Source: Lacunisphaera sp.
GTDB lineage: Bacteria; Verrucomicrobiota; Verrucomicrobiia; Opitutales; Opitutaceae
DNA: 36,467 nt
Direction: 5' to 3'
Assembly (NCBI GenBank): GCA_029945855.1
Contig: JAQSDJ010000077.1
Coordinates: 1-36,467, forward strand
Shown: one piece after another, positions 25,970 to 33,436 of the stretch
Layout of the letters: each line of letters starts with the position of its first letter
How positions within the stretch are numbered: position 1 is the first letter of the stretch
Program-made: the position numbers and the translations under genes
Notes under the pieces: model-generated
Databases searched by the model: none
What the model was told of the DNA's origin: nothing
The model's input: the letters and a program-made list of their open reading frames with translations, nothing else

Positions 25970-27589
25970 ATGGAAGCGGAAGCGACACAACCCCACCGAC
26001 CGATCCATCCCCCGGGTGCAACGGACCACCGCGGCCACGCCGCACTCGTGATCACCTGTTTCCTGATCATCGCCACCTACGTGCTGCTGTGTGACCTCAA
26101 GGGAGTAAACACCGACGAGGGCCTGCGGCTGGGCATCATCAACGGCGGCCAGCCGTTCCGCCACGACACCCCGCCTGTCCCGTGGGAAGACGTGCTGCAA
26201 ACCGGCAAACCCTTCGCCTACCAGCCGCTCTACTTTCTCCTGCAGCGCACGGTCATGAACGTGGCACAATCGCACAGCGAGGTCCTGCTCAAACTCGTCA
26301 ACATCGGCTTCCTCTGGCTTTCCCTCCAGGGACTGCTCGCGTTGTCGGTCACCTGGCGGCTCCTGCCCCGCCTGTTTCTCCTCGGCGCATTCTCCTTCAA
26401 CGCCTATCTGCTCATGCATGTGCTGCAGATCCGCGAATACATCCTCGGGGTCACCTTCTACATCTGGTCGAGCTGGCTCGTGCTGCAACTGCTGGAGCGA
26501 AAGTTGCAACGAATCTGGTGGGACACCGCTTGGTTTACCGCCTATGGGCTCCTGTTAATTCTGGGCTTCTATGTGCAAACCTGGGTGGTGTTTGTGGCCG
26601 CGGCCCAGGGCCTGTTCCTCGTGGTGCGACGCCACCGCGACCGCTGGCGTTTCCATGCTCATCTCGCCCTCAGCTATCTGATGGTGGTCGCCGCAACCCT
26701 CCCCTTTCTTCGGGCCAACCACCAGCGCGTGGACGTTGGCCGATGGGGGACGGAGGGCACCGATTTGTGGCCCCAGCTCTCCAATGGATTTCACCTCGTG
26801 CTTACCGGCCATATCGCCGGACATGCAGCCTTCACGGAATTCCTCTTCTGGCTCTGGCCCGTGTTCATTGCCGCCGCCGCCATCATCATGATGGTCATGG
26901 CCCGCCCAGCAGATCCCACCACCGCTGATGCCCGCAGCGCATTCTGGCACCAAGGCCTGCTCATGATCCTGTCGATGACCTTTCCGTTCGCCTTCCAGGT
27001 CGTCTATTTTTTCCGGCTCGATAATCTTTCCGTGTGGCCGCGTTATTTTGTCATCCACTATTTCTTCGTGTTCTGGTTGCTGGCCCTCGCCGTCCGTTAC
27101 CTGCATGCCTTGGCCAGCTCCGGCGAGCTTTCGCTGAAGTGCCGTCGCCCCCTGCAAGCCTTGGTCGTCACAGCGATGGCCATGATGCTGGGTGCCGGCG
27201 TTTACCAGACGGCGAGCTACTACCGGGCTCCTTTTTTTGATACCAGCTTGAGCCCCACGTCCAACTGGCGCCGACTGGCTGTGGAAATTTCCCGCGTGCT
27301 CCGGCCCGACGATGTCATGGTCGTGCATGAACTGATCAACCAGTCATCCCTCACTTTCAGCCGGCCCCTGCCCAACCGGGTGCTGATGCTGACCGATCTG
27401 GAGCGCGCCGATCTGGACTCATCCAAACGCCTCGTTTACCTGGAATCGGTCAGCAGCCTCCCTCAGCGGGATGCCCTTGCCGCCCGAATGGCGGCGCTGG
27501 GTTACATCCACCTTCAGGAAGTCCGGCTGCATGCGCCGGATGGCCAGCACTTCATCCCGGATTGGCGCCTGCTCGTTTTCCAGCGTTAG
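25970..27589 (+). CDS. Polytopic membrane protein, GT39/ArnT-like glycosyltransferase candidate
   Basis: 539 aa, starting 8 bases after the FkbM stop. After a polar N-terminus comes a first membrane helix (AALVITCFLIIATYVLL) and then KGVNTDEGLRLG, whose Asp-Glu pair lies in the first extracytoplasmic loop, where PMT/ArnT-type GT-C enzymes have their catalytic acidic residues. Several more hydrophobic segments follow (LIVVRRH-type loops between them), and the last 120 residues are soluble (TSNWRRLAVEISRVLRPDDV...). Proposed role: transfer of a sugar from a polyprenyl-phosphate donor at the outer face of the inner membrane. Family level only. Confidence 0.65.
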   Translation: MEAEATQPHRPIHPPGATDHRGHAALVITCFLIIATYVLLCDLKGVNTDEGLRLGIINGGQPFRHDTPPVPWEDVLQTGKPFAYQPLYFLLQRTVMNVAQSHSEVLLKLVNIGFLWLSLQGLLALSVTWRLLPRLFLLGAFSFNAYLLMHVLQIREYILGVTFYIWSSWLVLQLLERKLQRIWWDTAWFTAYGLLLILGFYVQTWVVFVAAAQGLFLVVRRHRDRWRFHAHLALSYLMVVAATLPFLRANHQRVDVGRWGTEGTDLWPQLSNGFHLVLTGHIAGHAAFTEFLFWLWPVFIAAAAIIMMVMARPADPTTADARSAFWHQGLLMILSMTFPFAFQVVYFFRLDNLSVWPRYFVIHYFFVFWLLALAVRYLHALASSGELSLKCRRPLQALVVTAMAMMLGAGVYQTASYYRAPFFDTSLSPTSNWRRLAVEISRVLRPDDVMVVHELINQSSLTFSRPLPNRVLMLTDLERADLDSSKRLVYLESVSSLPQRDALAARMAALGYIHLQEVRLHAPDGQHFIPDWRLLVFQR

Positions 27590-27633
27590 GCCGCCAGCCC
27601 GGGGTCGCCCGCGCACATTCTCCTCGACGCAAA

Positions 27634-27662
27634 AGCCAAAAAACGGCTGCCTTTTGTCTCAT
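27634..27662 (+). terminator. Weak terminator-like structure in the 151-bp gap
   Basis: AAAAGCC, AAAAAAC, GGCT and GCCTTTT can fold into an imperfect stem, followed by TGTCTCATTTT. This gap is one of the few AT-richer spots in the window. The stem is short and interrupted, so this is only a possibility. The rest of the gap holds no gene I can see. Confidence 0.25.
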
Positions 27663-27740
27663 TTTGGACCTGATACACCCGTCCCGGTCACTGCCGCCCT
27701 TCTCTCCCTCTGCCCACTCGCAGGCTTCAACGCTCGTGTC

Positions 27741-28508
27741 ATGAAATCCGCCCAAGCCCTGCCGCTCGAGCAACACAACATCGAGATCCAGCGGAACCGC
27801 GCGGCTTGGGCGCGCAAGCCCATGTTGCGGGAGATCTACCATGATTTCTACCGGCGGATCGCCGCCTGGATCAATCCCGCCATCCCCGGCCCGGTGGTCG
27901 AGCTCGGCTCGGGCATGGGGCGCATCAAGGACGTCATTCCGCAATGCGTGACCACCGACCTGTTTCCCAATCCCTGGCTGGACCGGCGGGAAAACTGCTA
28001 CGCGCTGAGCTTCGCCGACGGCTCGGTTTCCCACCTCATCCTGTTCGACGTCTGGCACCACCTGCGCTATCCCGGCACCGCCCTGCGGGAGTTCCACCGC
28101 GTGCTCGCACCCGGCGGCCGGTTGATCCTGTTCGAGCCCGCCGCGAGCTGGGTCGGCCGACTGGTCTATCATTTCTTCCATCACGAACCCGTCGCCGTCC
28201 GCGACCCGATCACGTGGCTGGCCCCGGCCGGCTTCTCCGCCGCCGACGCCGACTACTACGCGGCCCAGGGTTCCGCCACCCGCCTGTTCTGGTGGGGCGA
28301 AGGCCACGCCCGCCTGACCGGCTGGCGCCTGCGCGAGGTGCGTCCGCTCACCTCTTTTGATTATTTCGCCTCCGGCGGCTTTTCCGGCCCGCATCTCGGC
28401 GGCCGGTTCCTGCACGGCCTGATGCGCGCCCTCGATTGTGTCACCTCGCCCCTGCCCCGCGTTTTCGCCGCCCGGCTCCTCGTGGTGCTCGAAAAGGAGC
28501 CAGCCTGA
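27741..28508 (+). CDS. Class I SAM-dependent methyltransferase
   Basis: 255 aa from ATG 27741; the frame is open 90 codons further upstream but overlaps the previous gene with no family match. Motif I is VVELGSGMGRIKDVIP near 53-68, then TTDLFPNPWLD, the motif II region SHLILFDVWHHLRYPG and post-motif VLAPGGRLILFEP. Aromatic-rich C-terminal part (YHFFHHEPV, DYFASGGFSGPH). A Methyltransf_11-type enzyme. It is followed after one base by the methyltransferase-GT2 fusion, so the two are probably co-translated. Confidence 0.82.
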   Translation: MKSAQALPLEQHNIEIQRNRAAWARKPMLREIYHDFYRRIAAWINPAIPGPVVELGSGMGRIKDVIPQCVTTDLFPNPWLDRRENCYALSFADGSVSHLILFDVWHHLRYPGTALREFHRVLAPGGRLILFEPAASWVGRLVYHFFHHEPVAVRDPITWLAPAGFSAADADYYAAQGSATRLFWWGEGHARLTGWRLREVRPLTSFDYFASGGFSGPHLGGRFLHGLMRALDCVTSPLPRVFAARLLVVLEKEPA

Positions 28509-28509
28509 C

Positions 28510-29928
28510 ATGTCCGCCGCCTCCACCCTCACGCAGCAGCATCTCGACCGGATCCGCGCCTTCTACGAAGAGGCCCCGGTCTCCCCCGGTCGGCTGGCCC
28601 GGCATTACCGCGCGCAGCTGGCCCATTACTACAACCTCCTGATTCCCGCCGACGCCTCGGTCCTGGAGATCGGCTGCGGGTCGGGCGAACTGCTCGCCCT
28701 CATCCAGGCCGGTCGCAAGGTCGGGGTGGATCTTTCGCCCCGCCAGATCGAGGCGGCCCGCGCCCGGGTCCCGGATGCCGAATTTCACGTGCAGGCCGGG
28801 GAAACCCTCGATCTCGATGAGCACTTCGACTGCATCATCATCTCCGAGACCCTGAACCAGGCGGCGGACGTGCAGCAATTGCTCGAGCGGCTCCATCGCG
28901 TCTCGCACCCGCACACGCGGCTCGTCTTCAATTATTTCTCCAATGTCTGGCGACCGGTCCTTGCCGTCGCCACCGCCCTCGGCCTGCACGCCCGCCAGCC
29001 GCAGAGCAGCTGGATCAGTTCGGCCGATGTCCGCAACCTGCTCAATCTCGCCGACTGGAGGCCCATGGTGCTCCAGACGCGCATTCTGGTCCCCTTTCCC
29101 TGCCTCGGGCTCGACGTCCTGCTCAACCGCTGGGTGGCCCCTTGGTTGACTTGGTTTTGCCTCACCGTGTTTTGCGTCGCCCGCCCGGGGCGACCGGGAG
29201 CGGCCGCGCAGCCGACCGTCTCCGTCGTCATCCCCGCCCGCAACGAGGCCGGCAACATCGAGGCCGCCGTCCTCCGCACGCCCGCCATGGGCGCCGGCAC
29301 CGAGCTCATCTTCGTCGAGGGCCACTCGAAGGACCACACCTGGGCCGAGATCCAGCGCGTCGCCGCGAAATATCCGGAGAGGCGGATCAAACTCATGCAG
29401 CAGACGGGCAAGGGCAAGGGCGACGCCGTGCGCCTGGGCTTCGCCGCCGCCACCGGCGACATCCTCATGATCCTCGACGCCGACCTCACCATGCCGCCCG
29501 AGGAACTGCCGAAGTTCTACGCCGTCCTGGCCGAGGGCCGCGCCGACTTCGCCAACGGCTGCCGCCTGGTTTACCCGATGGACGAGCAGGCGATGCAGTT
29601 CCTGAATCTCTGCGCGAACAAGACCTTCGGGATCATCTTCACCTGGTTGCTCGGTCAGCCCGTGAAGGACACGCTCTGCGGCACCAAGGTGCTCAGCCGC
29701 GCGCACTACGGGCAGATCGCCGCCAACCGCGCCTACTTCGGCGACTTCGATCCCTTCGGTGACTTCGATCTCCTCTTCGGCGCCGCCAAGCTGAACCTCA
29801 AGATCGCCGACGTGCCGATCCGCTACAAGGAACGCACCTACGGCACGACGAACATCCAGCGCTGGAGCCACGGCTGGCTGCTGCTGCGCATGGTGCTGTT
29901 CGCCGCGCGCAAGCTGAAGTTCGTCTGA
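28510..29928 (+). CDS. Fusion of class I methyltransferase and GT2 glycosyltransferase
   Basis: 472 aa from ATG 28510, one base after the previous stop. Residues 1-225 are a methyltransferase: VLEIGCGSGELLALIQAG near 52, VGVDLSPRQIEAARARVPDA and FDCIIISETLNQ. Residues 235-472 are a GT2 domain: VSVVIPARNEAGNIEAAVLR, VEGHSKDHTWAEI, GKGKGDAVRLGFAAATGD, and the DxD site MILDADLTMPPEELPKFY near 321-338, then LCGTKVLSR and DFDPFGDFDLLFGAAKL. The GT2 half is the polyprenyl-phosphate/dolichol-like subtype without membrane helices at the end. The stop overlaps the next ATG (TGATG). It may join a sugar and methylate the product. Confidence 0.87.
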   Translation: MSAASTLTQQHLDRIRAFYEEAPVSPGRLARHYRAQLAHYYNLLIPADASVLEIGCGSGELLALIQAGRKVGVDLSPRQIEAARARVPDAEFHVQAGETLDLDEHFDCIIISETLNQAADVQQLLERLHRVSHPHTRLVFNYFSNVWRPVLAVATALGLHARQPQSSWISSADVRNLLNLADWRPMVLQTRILVPFPCLGLDVLLNRWVAPWLTWFCLTVFCVARPGRPGAAAQPTVSVVIPARNEAGNIEAAVLRTPAMGAGTELIFVEGHSKDHTWAEIQRVAAKYPERRIKLMQQTGKGKGDAVRLGFAAATGDILMILDADLTMPPEELPKFYAVLAEGRADFANGCRLVYPMDEQAMQFLNLCANKTFGIIFTWLLGQPVKDTLCGTKVLSRAHYGQIAANRAYFGDFDPFGDFDLLFGAAKLNLKIADVPIRYKERTYGTTNIQRWSHGWLLLRMVLFAARKLKFV

Positions 29929-31226
29929 TGGGCCCGCCCGCCGTGTCGCTGCTGTCCTACATTGACCAGCCGGCCGATTGGTCCGACCCGTCGCGCTGCG
30001 TCATCATCCGCGGCTGGTGCTTTGTGGACGACGGACGGACCGTGACCGGCATCCGCCTGCGCACCGCCGACCGCGAGTTGCACGGGGTCGTCGGCCTGCC
30101 CCGGCCCGATGTGCGGGCCGCCCTGCCCGCGGCGCCGGATGAAAACACCGGCTTCGAAATCCGCGGCACGCTCCCCGCCGGGCGCCAGCACCTTGTCATC
30201 GAGGCCCGGCTCGCCGACGGCACCTGGGCCACGATCATGGACCGCCAGGTGCGGATCAGACGCCTGCTCCTGCCGCTCTGGCTCGGTGGCGGCGACTGGA
30301 CCGAACTGATGTTCTTCCAGATGCCGGCCCACATGGCCCACCCGCCGCATCCGGTGAGGCACGAGACCTTCCCCGCGTCGCGTCCCGGCCTGGTCCGGCC
30401 GAAACTGTCCATCGTCACCCCTTCCTACCAGCAGGCCCGCTACCTCGGCGAGACCATGCGCAGCGTGCTTGAGCAGGATGTGGCGGTGGAATACGTCGTG
30501 CAGGACGGCGGCTCGACCGATGGCAGCGCCGAACTGATCGAGCAAATGGCGAAAGATCATGGTCCTTCCTCCCGCCTCCCGCCTCCCGCCTCCCGCCTTG
30601 TCGCTTGGACCAGCGCCCGCGACGGCGGCCAGGCCAACGCCATCGCCCGCGGCTTCGCCCAGACCAGCGGCGGGCCCGACGATGTCATGGCGTGGCTCAA
30701 CTCCGACGACTACTACCAGCCCGGCGCGCTGGCCTTCGTCGCGGACTACTTCGCGGCGCATCCCGAGGTCGATGTCCTCTACGGCCACCGCATCGTGGTC
30801 GACGAGGAATCGCGCGAGATCGCCCGCTGGTTCCTGCCGACGCATGATGCCGGGGTGCTGCGGCTGAATGATTTCGTTCCGCAGGAAACCCTGTTCTGGC
30901 GCCGGCGGGTCTGGGACCGGGCCGGCGGCCTGGATCCGGCCTACAATTTCGCCATGGACTGGGATCTGCTCCTGCGCCTCGACGCCGCCGGCGCCCGGAT
31001 CGTGCGGGTGCCGTATTTCCTGGCCTGCTTCCGGGCGCATGCGGCGCAAAAAACCGCCGCCTTCATGCACAGCTCCGGCCAGGACGAGATCACCCGCCTG
31101 CGCGAGCGCACCCACGGCCGCCGCTTCCCCGCCCACGAGATCGAGCGCCATCCCCGCCTGATGGCCTACCTGCGCCGGAGCGCGTTCCTCCAGTTCCTCT
31201 GGGGGCTGGGTTTCCGGGCCGGCTGA
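29928..31226 (+). CDS. GT2 glycosyltransferase with N-terminal beta-rich module
   Basis: 432 aa. Residues 1-110 form a separate module: YIDQPADWSDPSRCVIIRGW, TVTGIRLRTADRELHGVVGL, RPDVRAAL, NTGFEIRGTLPAGRQHLVIE. Similar modules precede glycosyltransferases in other bacterial glycan clusters; its role is unknown. The GT2 domain follows: LSIVTPSYQQARYLGETMRS near 160, [61 protein letters not shown]. Between SAELIEQMAKDHG and VAWTSARDGG it has about a dozen extra residues (SSRLPPPASRL) relative to the GT2 domains at 4674 and 10150, encoded by the 7-bp tandem repeat at 30568. Intact frame as sequenced. Confidence 0.87.
   Translation: MGPPAVSLLSYIDQPADWSDPSRCVIIRGWCFVDDGRTVTGIRLRTADRELHGVVGLPRPDVRAALPAAPDENTGFEIRGTLPAGRQHLVIEARLADGTWATIMDRQVRIRRLLLPLWLGGGDWTELMFFQMPAHMAHPPHPVRHETFPASRPGLVRPKLSIVTPSYQQARYLGETMRSVLEQDVAVEYVVQDGGSTDGSAELIEQMAKDHGPSSRLPPPASRLVAWTSARDGGQANAIARGFAQTSGGPDDVMAWLNSDDYYQPGALAFVADYFAAHPEVDVLYGHRIVVDEESREIARWFLPTHDAGVLRLNDFVPQETLFWRRRVWDRAGGLDPAYNFAMDWDLLLRLDAAGARIVRVPYFLACFRAHAAQKTAAFMHSSGQDEITRLRERTHGRRFPAHEIERHPRLMAYLRRSAFLQFLWGLGFRAG
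30568..30595 (+). repeat. Four perfect tandem copies of CCTCCCG inside a GT2 gene
   Basis: The 7-bp unit CCTCCCG occurs four times head to tail, with a further CCT after it. Seven is not a multiple of three, so gain or loss of one unit would shift the frame of the GT2 gene near codon 214 and remove the catalytic half. The repeat codes for the Pro/Ser/Arg-rich insert of that protein. Confidence 0.9.
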
Positions 31227-31267
31227 CGGCGGCGTGCCAAGGATTGATTTTATTGGTCCGCTCCGCG

Positions 31268-32218
31268 ATGAATAGGGCGATGCTGTTGTCCATCATCGTC
31301 CCCGTCTACAAGGAAGAGAAGAACATCCCCGAGTTCCTCCGGCGGCTGCAGCCCAGTCTGGCCCCGATCACGGCGGACTATGAGATCATTTTCTCGCTCG
31401 ATCCCTCGCCCGACCGCACGGAGGAGGTCATCCTGGAACACCGCGCCAAGGATGAGCGCCTCAAGCTCCTGAAGTTCTCCCGGCGCGTCGGCCAGCCCAT
31501 GGCCACGCTGGCCGGCCTCGAATATTCCCGCGGCGACGCGGTCATTGTGATGGACGTGGACCTGCAGGATCCGCCCGAACTCGTGCTCGAGATGGTCGCA
31601 AAATGGCGCGAGGGCTTCGACATCGTGCTGCCGCAGCGTCGCCAGCGCACCGGCGAGCCCTGGGTCAAGCAGGTGGTCTCCCACGTCGGCTACAAGGTCA
31701 TCAACAAGATCGCCGACGTCACGATCCCGCCCAACACCGGCGACTTCCGCCTGATGTCGCGCCGGGTCGTCAACGAGGTGGTCAAGCTCAAGGAGTCCCA
31801 TGGCTTTCTGCGCGGCATGGTCGCCGTCGTCGGCTTCCGCCAGATTCTCCTGCCCTTCGACCGCCCGGCCCGGCACGCCGGCGAGACCAACTACAACCGA
31901 TTCTTCGGTTCGTTGCGCATCGGCTTCAACGGCATCTTCTGCTTCTCCACCTACGCGCTCCAGCTCAGCACCATGCTGGGCTTCGCCATCGCCGGCTTCT
32001 CCTTCCTGCTGATGGGCATCTATCTTTTCTACAAATTCATGGGCTGGCAGATCCTCTGGGGCAACCCGACCCTCGTGATCCTCATCTCCTTCCTCGGCGG
32101 CATCCAGCTCATCAGCGTCGGCATCCTCGGTGAATACATCGGCCGCATCTACGAGGAGGTGCGCGGGCGCCCCAAGTTCATCGTCGACCGCTCCGCCGGT
32201 TTCGAAGCACCCCGCTGA
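31268..32218 (+). CDS. GT2 glycosyltransferase, GtrB/DPM1-like, with two C-terminal membrane helices
   Basis: 316 aa from ATG 31268; an in-frame TTG at 31244 would add eight residues. GT-A domain: LSIIVPVYKEEKNIPEFLRR, IIFSLDPSPDRTEEVI, GQPMATLAGLEYSRGDAVIV, and the DxD site VMDVDLQDPPELV near 98-110. SHGFLRGMVAVVGF and ARHAGETNYNRF are standard for the bactoprenol glucosyltransferase subgroup. Two helices (about 231-253 and 264-290) are followed by GEYIGRIYEEVRGRPKFIVD, also family-typical. Expected reaction: transfer of a sugar from UDP-sugar to undecaprenyl phosphate on the cytoplasmic face. A putative partner for the GT-C-like proteins of the cluster. Confidence 0.9.
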   Translation: MNRAMLLSIIVPVYKEEKNIPEFLRRLQPSLAPITADYEIIFSLDPSPDRTEEVILEHRAKDERLKLLKFSRRVGQPMATLAGLEYSRGDAVIVMDVDLQDPPELVLEMVAKWREGFDIVLPQRRQRTGEPWVKQVVSHVGYKVINKIADVTIPPNTGDFRLMSRRVVNEVVKLKESHGFLRGMVAVVGFRQILLPFDRPARHAGETNYNRFFGSLRIGFNGIFCFSTYALQLSTMLGFAIAGFSFLLMGIYLFYKFMGWQILWGNPTLVILISFLGGIQLISVGILGEYIGRIYEEVRGRPKFIVDRSAGFEAPR

Positions 32219-32226
32219 TCTCCGCC

Positions 32227-32973
32227 ATGCCGACTGTCCCGTGGCCGAAGATCCTCCCGCCGCTCACGCCCGAGCAGCAGGCCCGCAATGACCAGTTCAT
32301 GAAGATCTGGCACGAGGAACTGGCCCGCCGCTCGCGCTACGGGCTGGTCGAGCGGTTCAATCACGAGTGGCCCGTCCGGCACTCGCCCCCCAGCTTCCGC
32401 ACCACCCTCGAGATCGGGGCCGGCCTCGGCGAACACCTCGACTACGAGCACCTGACCCCGGAGCAGGCCCGCGGCTACTACTGCAACGAATACCGCGAGA
32501 ACATGGCCGCCGACATCCGCCGGCGTCACCCGCAGGTGCAGACCGTCGTCGGCGACTGCCAGCAACGGATGGATTTCCCCGACGGCCATTTCGACCGGAT
32601 CCTCGCCATCCACGTGCTTGAGCATCTGCCGAACCTCCCCGCCTGCCTCGCGGAAATGCACCGGCTCGTGAACAAGGCCACCGGCCGCCTCCTCATCGTC
32701 ATCCCCACCGAGGGCAGCCCCGCCTACGGCTTGGCCCGCCGGCTCTCCGCCCAGCGCGTCTGGTATCGACATTTCACCGCACCCTACGTCGAGTTCTACG
32801 GTCGTGAACACCTCAACCTCGTGCCCGAGATCCTAGCGGAACTGGACCCTTACTTCACCATCGAACGCCGCTCCTGCTTCCCCCTGCCGTTCCTGCCCTT
32901 CGTCTTCTGCAACCTCGTCATCGGCTACGTCCTGAAGCCGCGCGCGCAACCGCCGCTTGGCGCGGCGGAGTGA
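32227..32973 (+). CDS. Class I SAM-dependent methyltransferase
   Basis: 248 aa. Motif I is TTLEIGAGLGEHLDYEHLTP near 59-78; then YYCNEYRENMAADIRRRHP, VVGDCQQRMDFPDGHFDRIL, IHVLEHLPNLPACLAEMHRL and LLIVIPTEGS. A Methyltransf_11 fold with an N-terminal helical extension of about 50 residues and a hydrophobic C-terminal part (FPLPFLPFVFCNLVIGYVL). The TGA at 32971-32973 abuts the left end of the inserted element; before that insertion, its stop appears to have overlapped the start of the epimerase gene as GTGA. Acceptor unknown. Confidence 0.82.
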   Translation: MPTVPWPKILPPLTPEQQARNDQFMKIWHEELARRSRYGLVERFNHEWPVRHSPPSFRTTLEIGAGLGEHLDYEHLTPEQARGYYCNEYRENMAADIRRRHPQVQTVVGDCQQRMDFPDGHFDRILAIHVLEHLPNLPACLAEMHRLVNKATGRLLIVIPTEGSPAYGLARRLSAQRVWYRHFTAPYVEFYGREHLNLVPEILAELDPYFTIERRSCFPLPFLPFVFCNLVIGYVLKPRAQPPLGAAE

Positions 32974-32974
32974 A

Positions 32975-32985
32975 AGGGAAAGTGA
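32975..32985 (+). repeat. Left terminal inverted repeat
   Basis: AGGGAAAGTGA, matched by the reverse complement at 33426-33436. It follows directly on the TGAA that contains the methyltransferase stop codon. Confidence 0.7.
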
Positions 32986-33002
32986 AGGTGAAACCCGCGC
33001 GA

Positions 33003-33374
33003 ATGCCTGAAACCTCAAAACTCCACCAGTTCGGGGCCCAGCAAAAGTCCCTCGCGCTTTTCGATCTGGTCGTTGGAGACCTTGCCCTCCTCGCCCATGA
33101 ACCCGCTTCCCCGCGTCTGGTTTCCCAGCAGATCGCCAGCGCTGACCCGATCGCGACGAACATTGAGGAGGGATATGGTCGCGGCTCAAAACGCGACTAC
33201 GCCCACCTCCTCCTCATTGCCCGCGGTTCCGCCCAGGAAACCCGCGGCCGCTATGGCCGCCTGAAGCACTGGCTCGCAGCCGGTTTGATCACGCAACGGA
33301 TTGCGTTATGCGACGAAATCATCGGTATTCTCACCGCCACAATCAGTCGCTTGAGGGAACAAGAAACGCCCTAG
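33003..33374 (+). CDS. Four-helix-bundle protein, 23S rRNA intervening-sequence family (S23/IVP)
   Basis: 123 aa from ATG 33003; an in-frame GTG at 32970 would start inside the terminal repeat and the previous gene. The signature ATNIEEGYGRGSKRDYAHLL (51-70), followed by IARGSAQETRGRYGRL, is typical of the TIGR02436/PF05635 family, whose first members were found in intervening sequences of 23S rRNA genes and which is related to the Avd accessory protein of diversity-generating retroelements. The family forms small helical oligomers; the biochemical role is not settled. It has nothing to do with glycans and lies in the inserted element, so it is probably a passenger or the selfish core of it. 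Confidence 0.9.
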   Translation: MPETSKLHQFGAQQKSLALFDLVVGDLALLAHEPASPRLVSQQIASADPIATNIEEGYGRGSKRDYAHLLLIARGSAQETRGRYGRLKHWLAAGLITQRIALCDEIIGILTATISRLREQETP

Positions 33375-33400
33375 GTCAGTCTTGCCCTGCTCTCTTCCCC

Positions 33401-33430
33401 CTCACCCTCACTCTCACCCTCACTCTCACT
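33401..33430 (+). repeat. Five hexamers CTCACC/CTCACT near the right end of the insertion
   Basis: CTCACC CTCACT CTCACC CTCACT CTCACT, head to tail, running into the right terminal repeat (the last hexamer overlaps it). It lies just upstream of the epimerase start, in the space where a ribosome binding site would sit; no purine-rich Shine-Dalgarno sequence is present there. Confidence 0.8.
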
Positions 33431-33436
33431 TTCCCT
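33426..33436 (-). repeat. Right terminal inverted repeat
   Basis: TCACTTTCCCT on the + strand, reverse complement of the left end. Its last T is also the first base of the TTG start codon I propose for the epimerase. Confidence 0.7.

Larger units (their letters stand above)
32975..33436 (+). mobile_element. 462-bp insertion carrying a four-helix-bundle gene, with terminal inverted repeats
   Basis: Left end AGGGAAAGTGA (32975-32985) and right end TCACTTTCCCT (33426-33436) are perfect 11-bp inverted repeats. TGAA flanks both sides directly (32971-32974 and 33437-33440), as expected for a 4-bp target duplication. Deleting the segment plus one TGAA gives GAGTGAAACATGC, where the upstream TGA stop and a GTG start for the epimerase overlap, exactly the coupling used elsewhere in this operon. 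The only gene inside is the four-helix-bundle protein; there is no transposase, so movement would need help in trans. Each end has further GA-rich (TC-rich on the other strand) short repeats. Confidence 0.7.

Noticed and set aside
27471-27740. N-terminal extension of the methyltransferase at 27741
   Set aside because: It runs through the end of the preceding gene and an AT-richer gap, and adds no family similarity.
30568-30595. CRISPR-like array
   Set aside because: Contiguous 7-bp units without spacers, inside a coding frame; a simple tandem repeat. I saw no CRISPR array anywhere in the window.
33382-33435. N-terminal extension of the epimerase through the hexamer repeat
   Set aside because: It would add a Pro/His/Ser string before a normal Rossmann start; the TTG at 33436 places the glycine loop at the usual distance.
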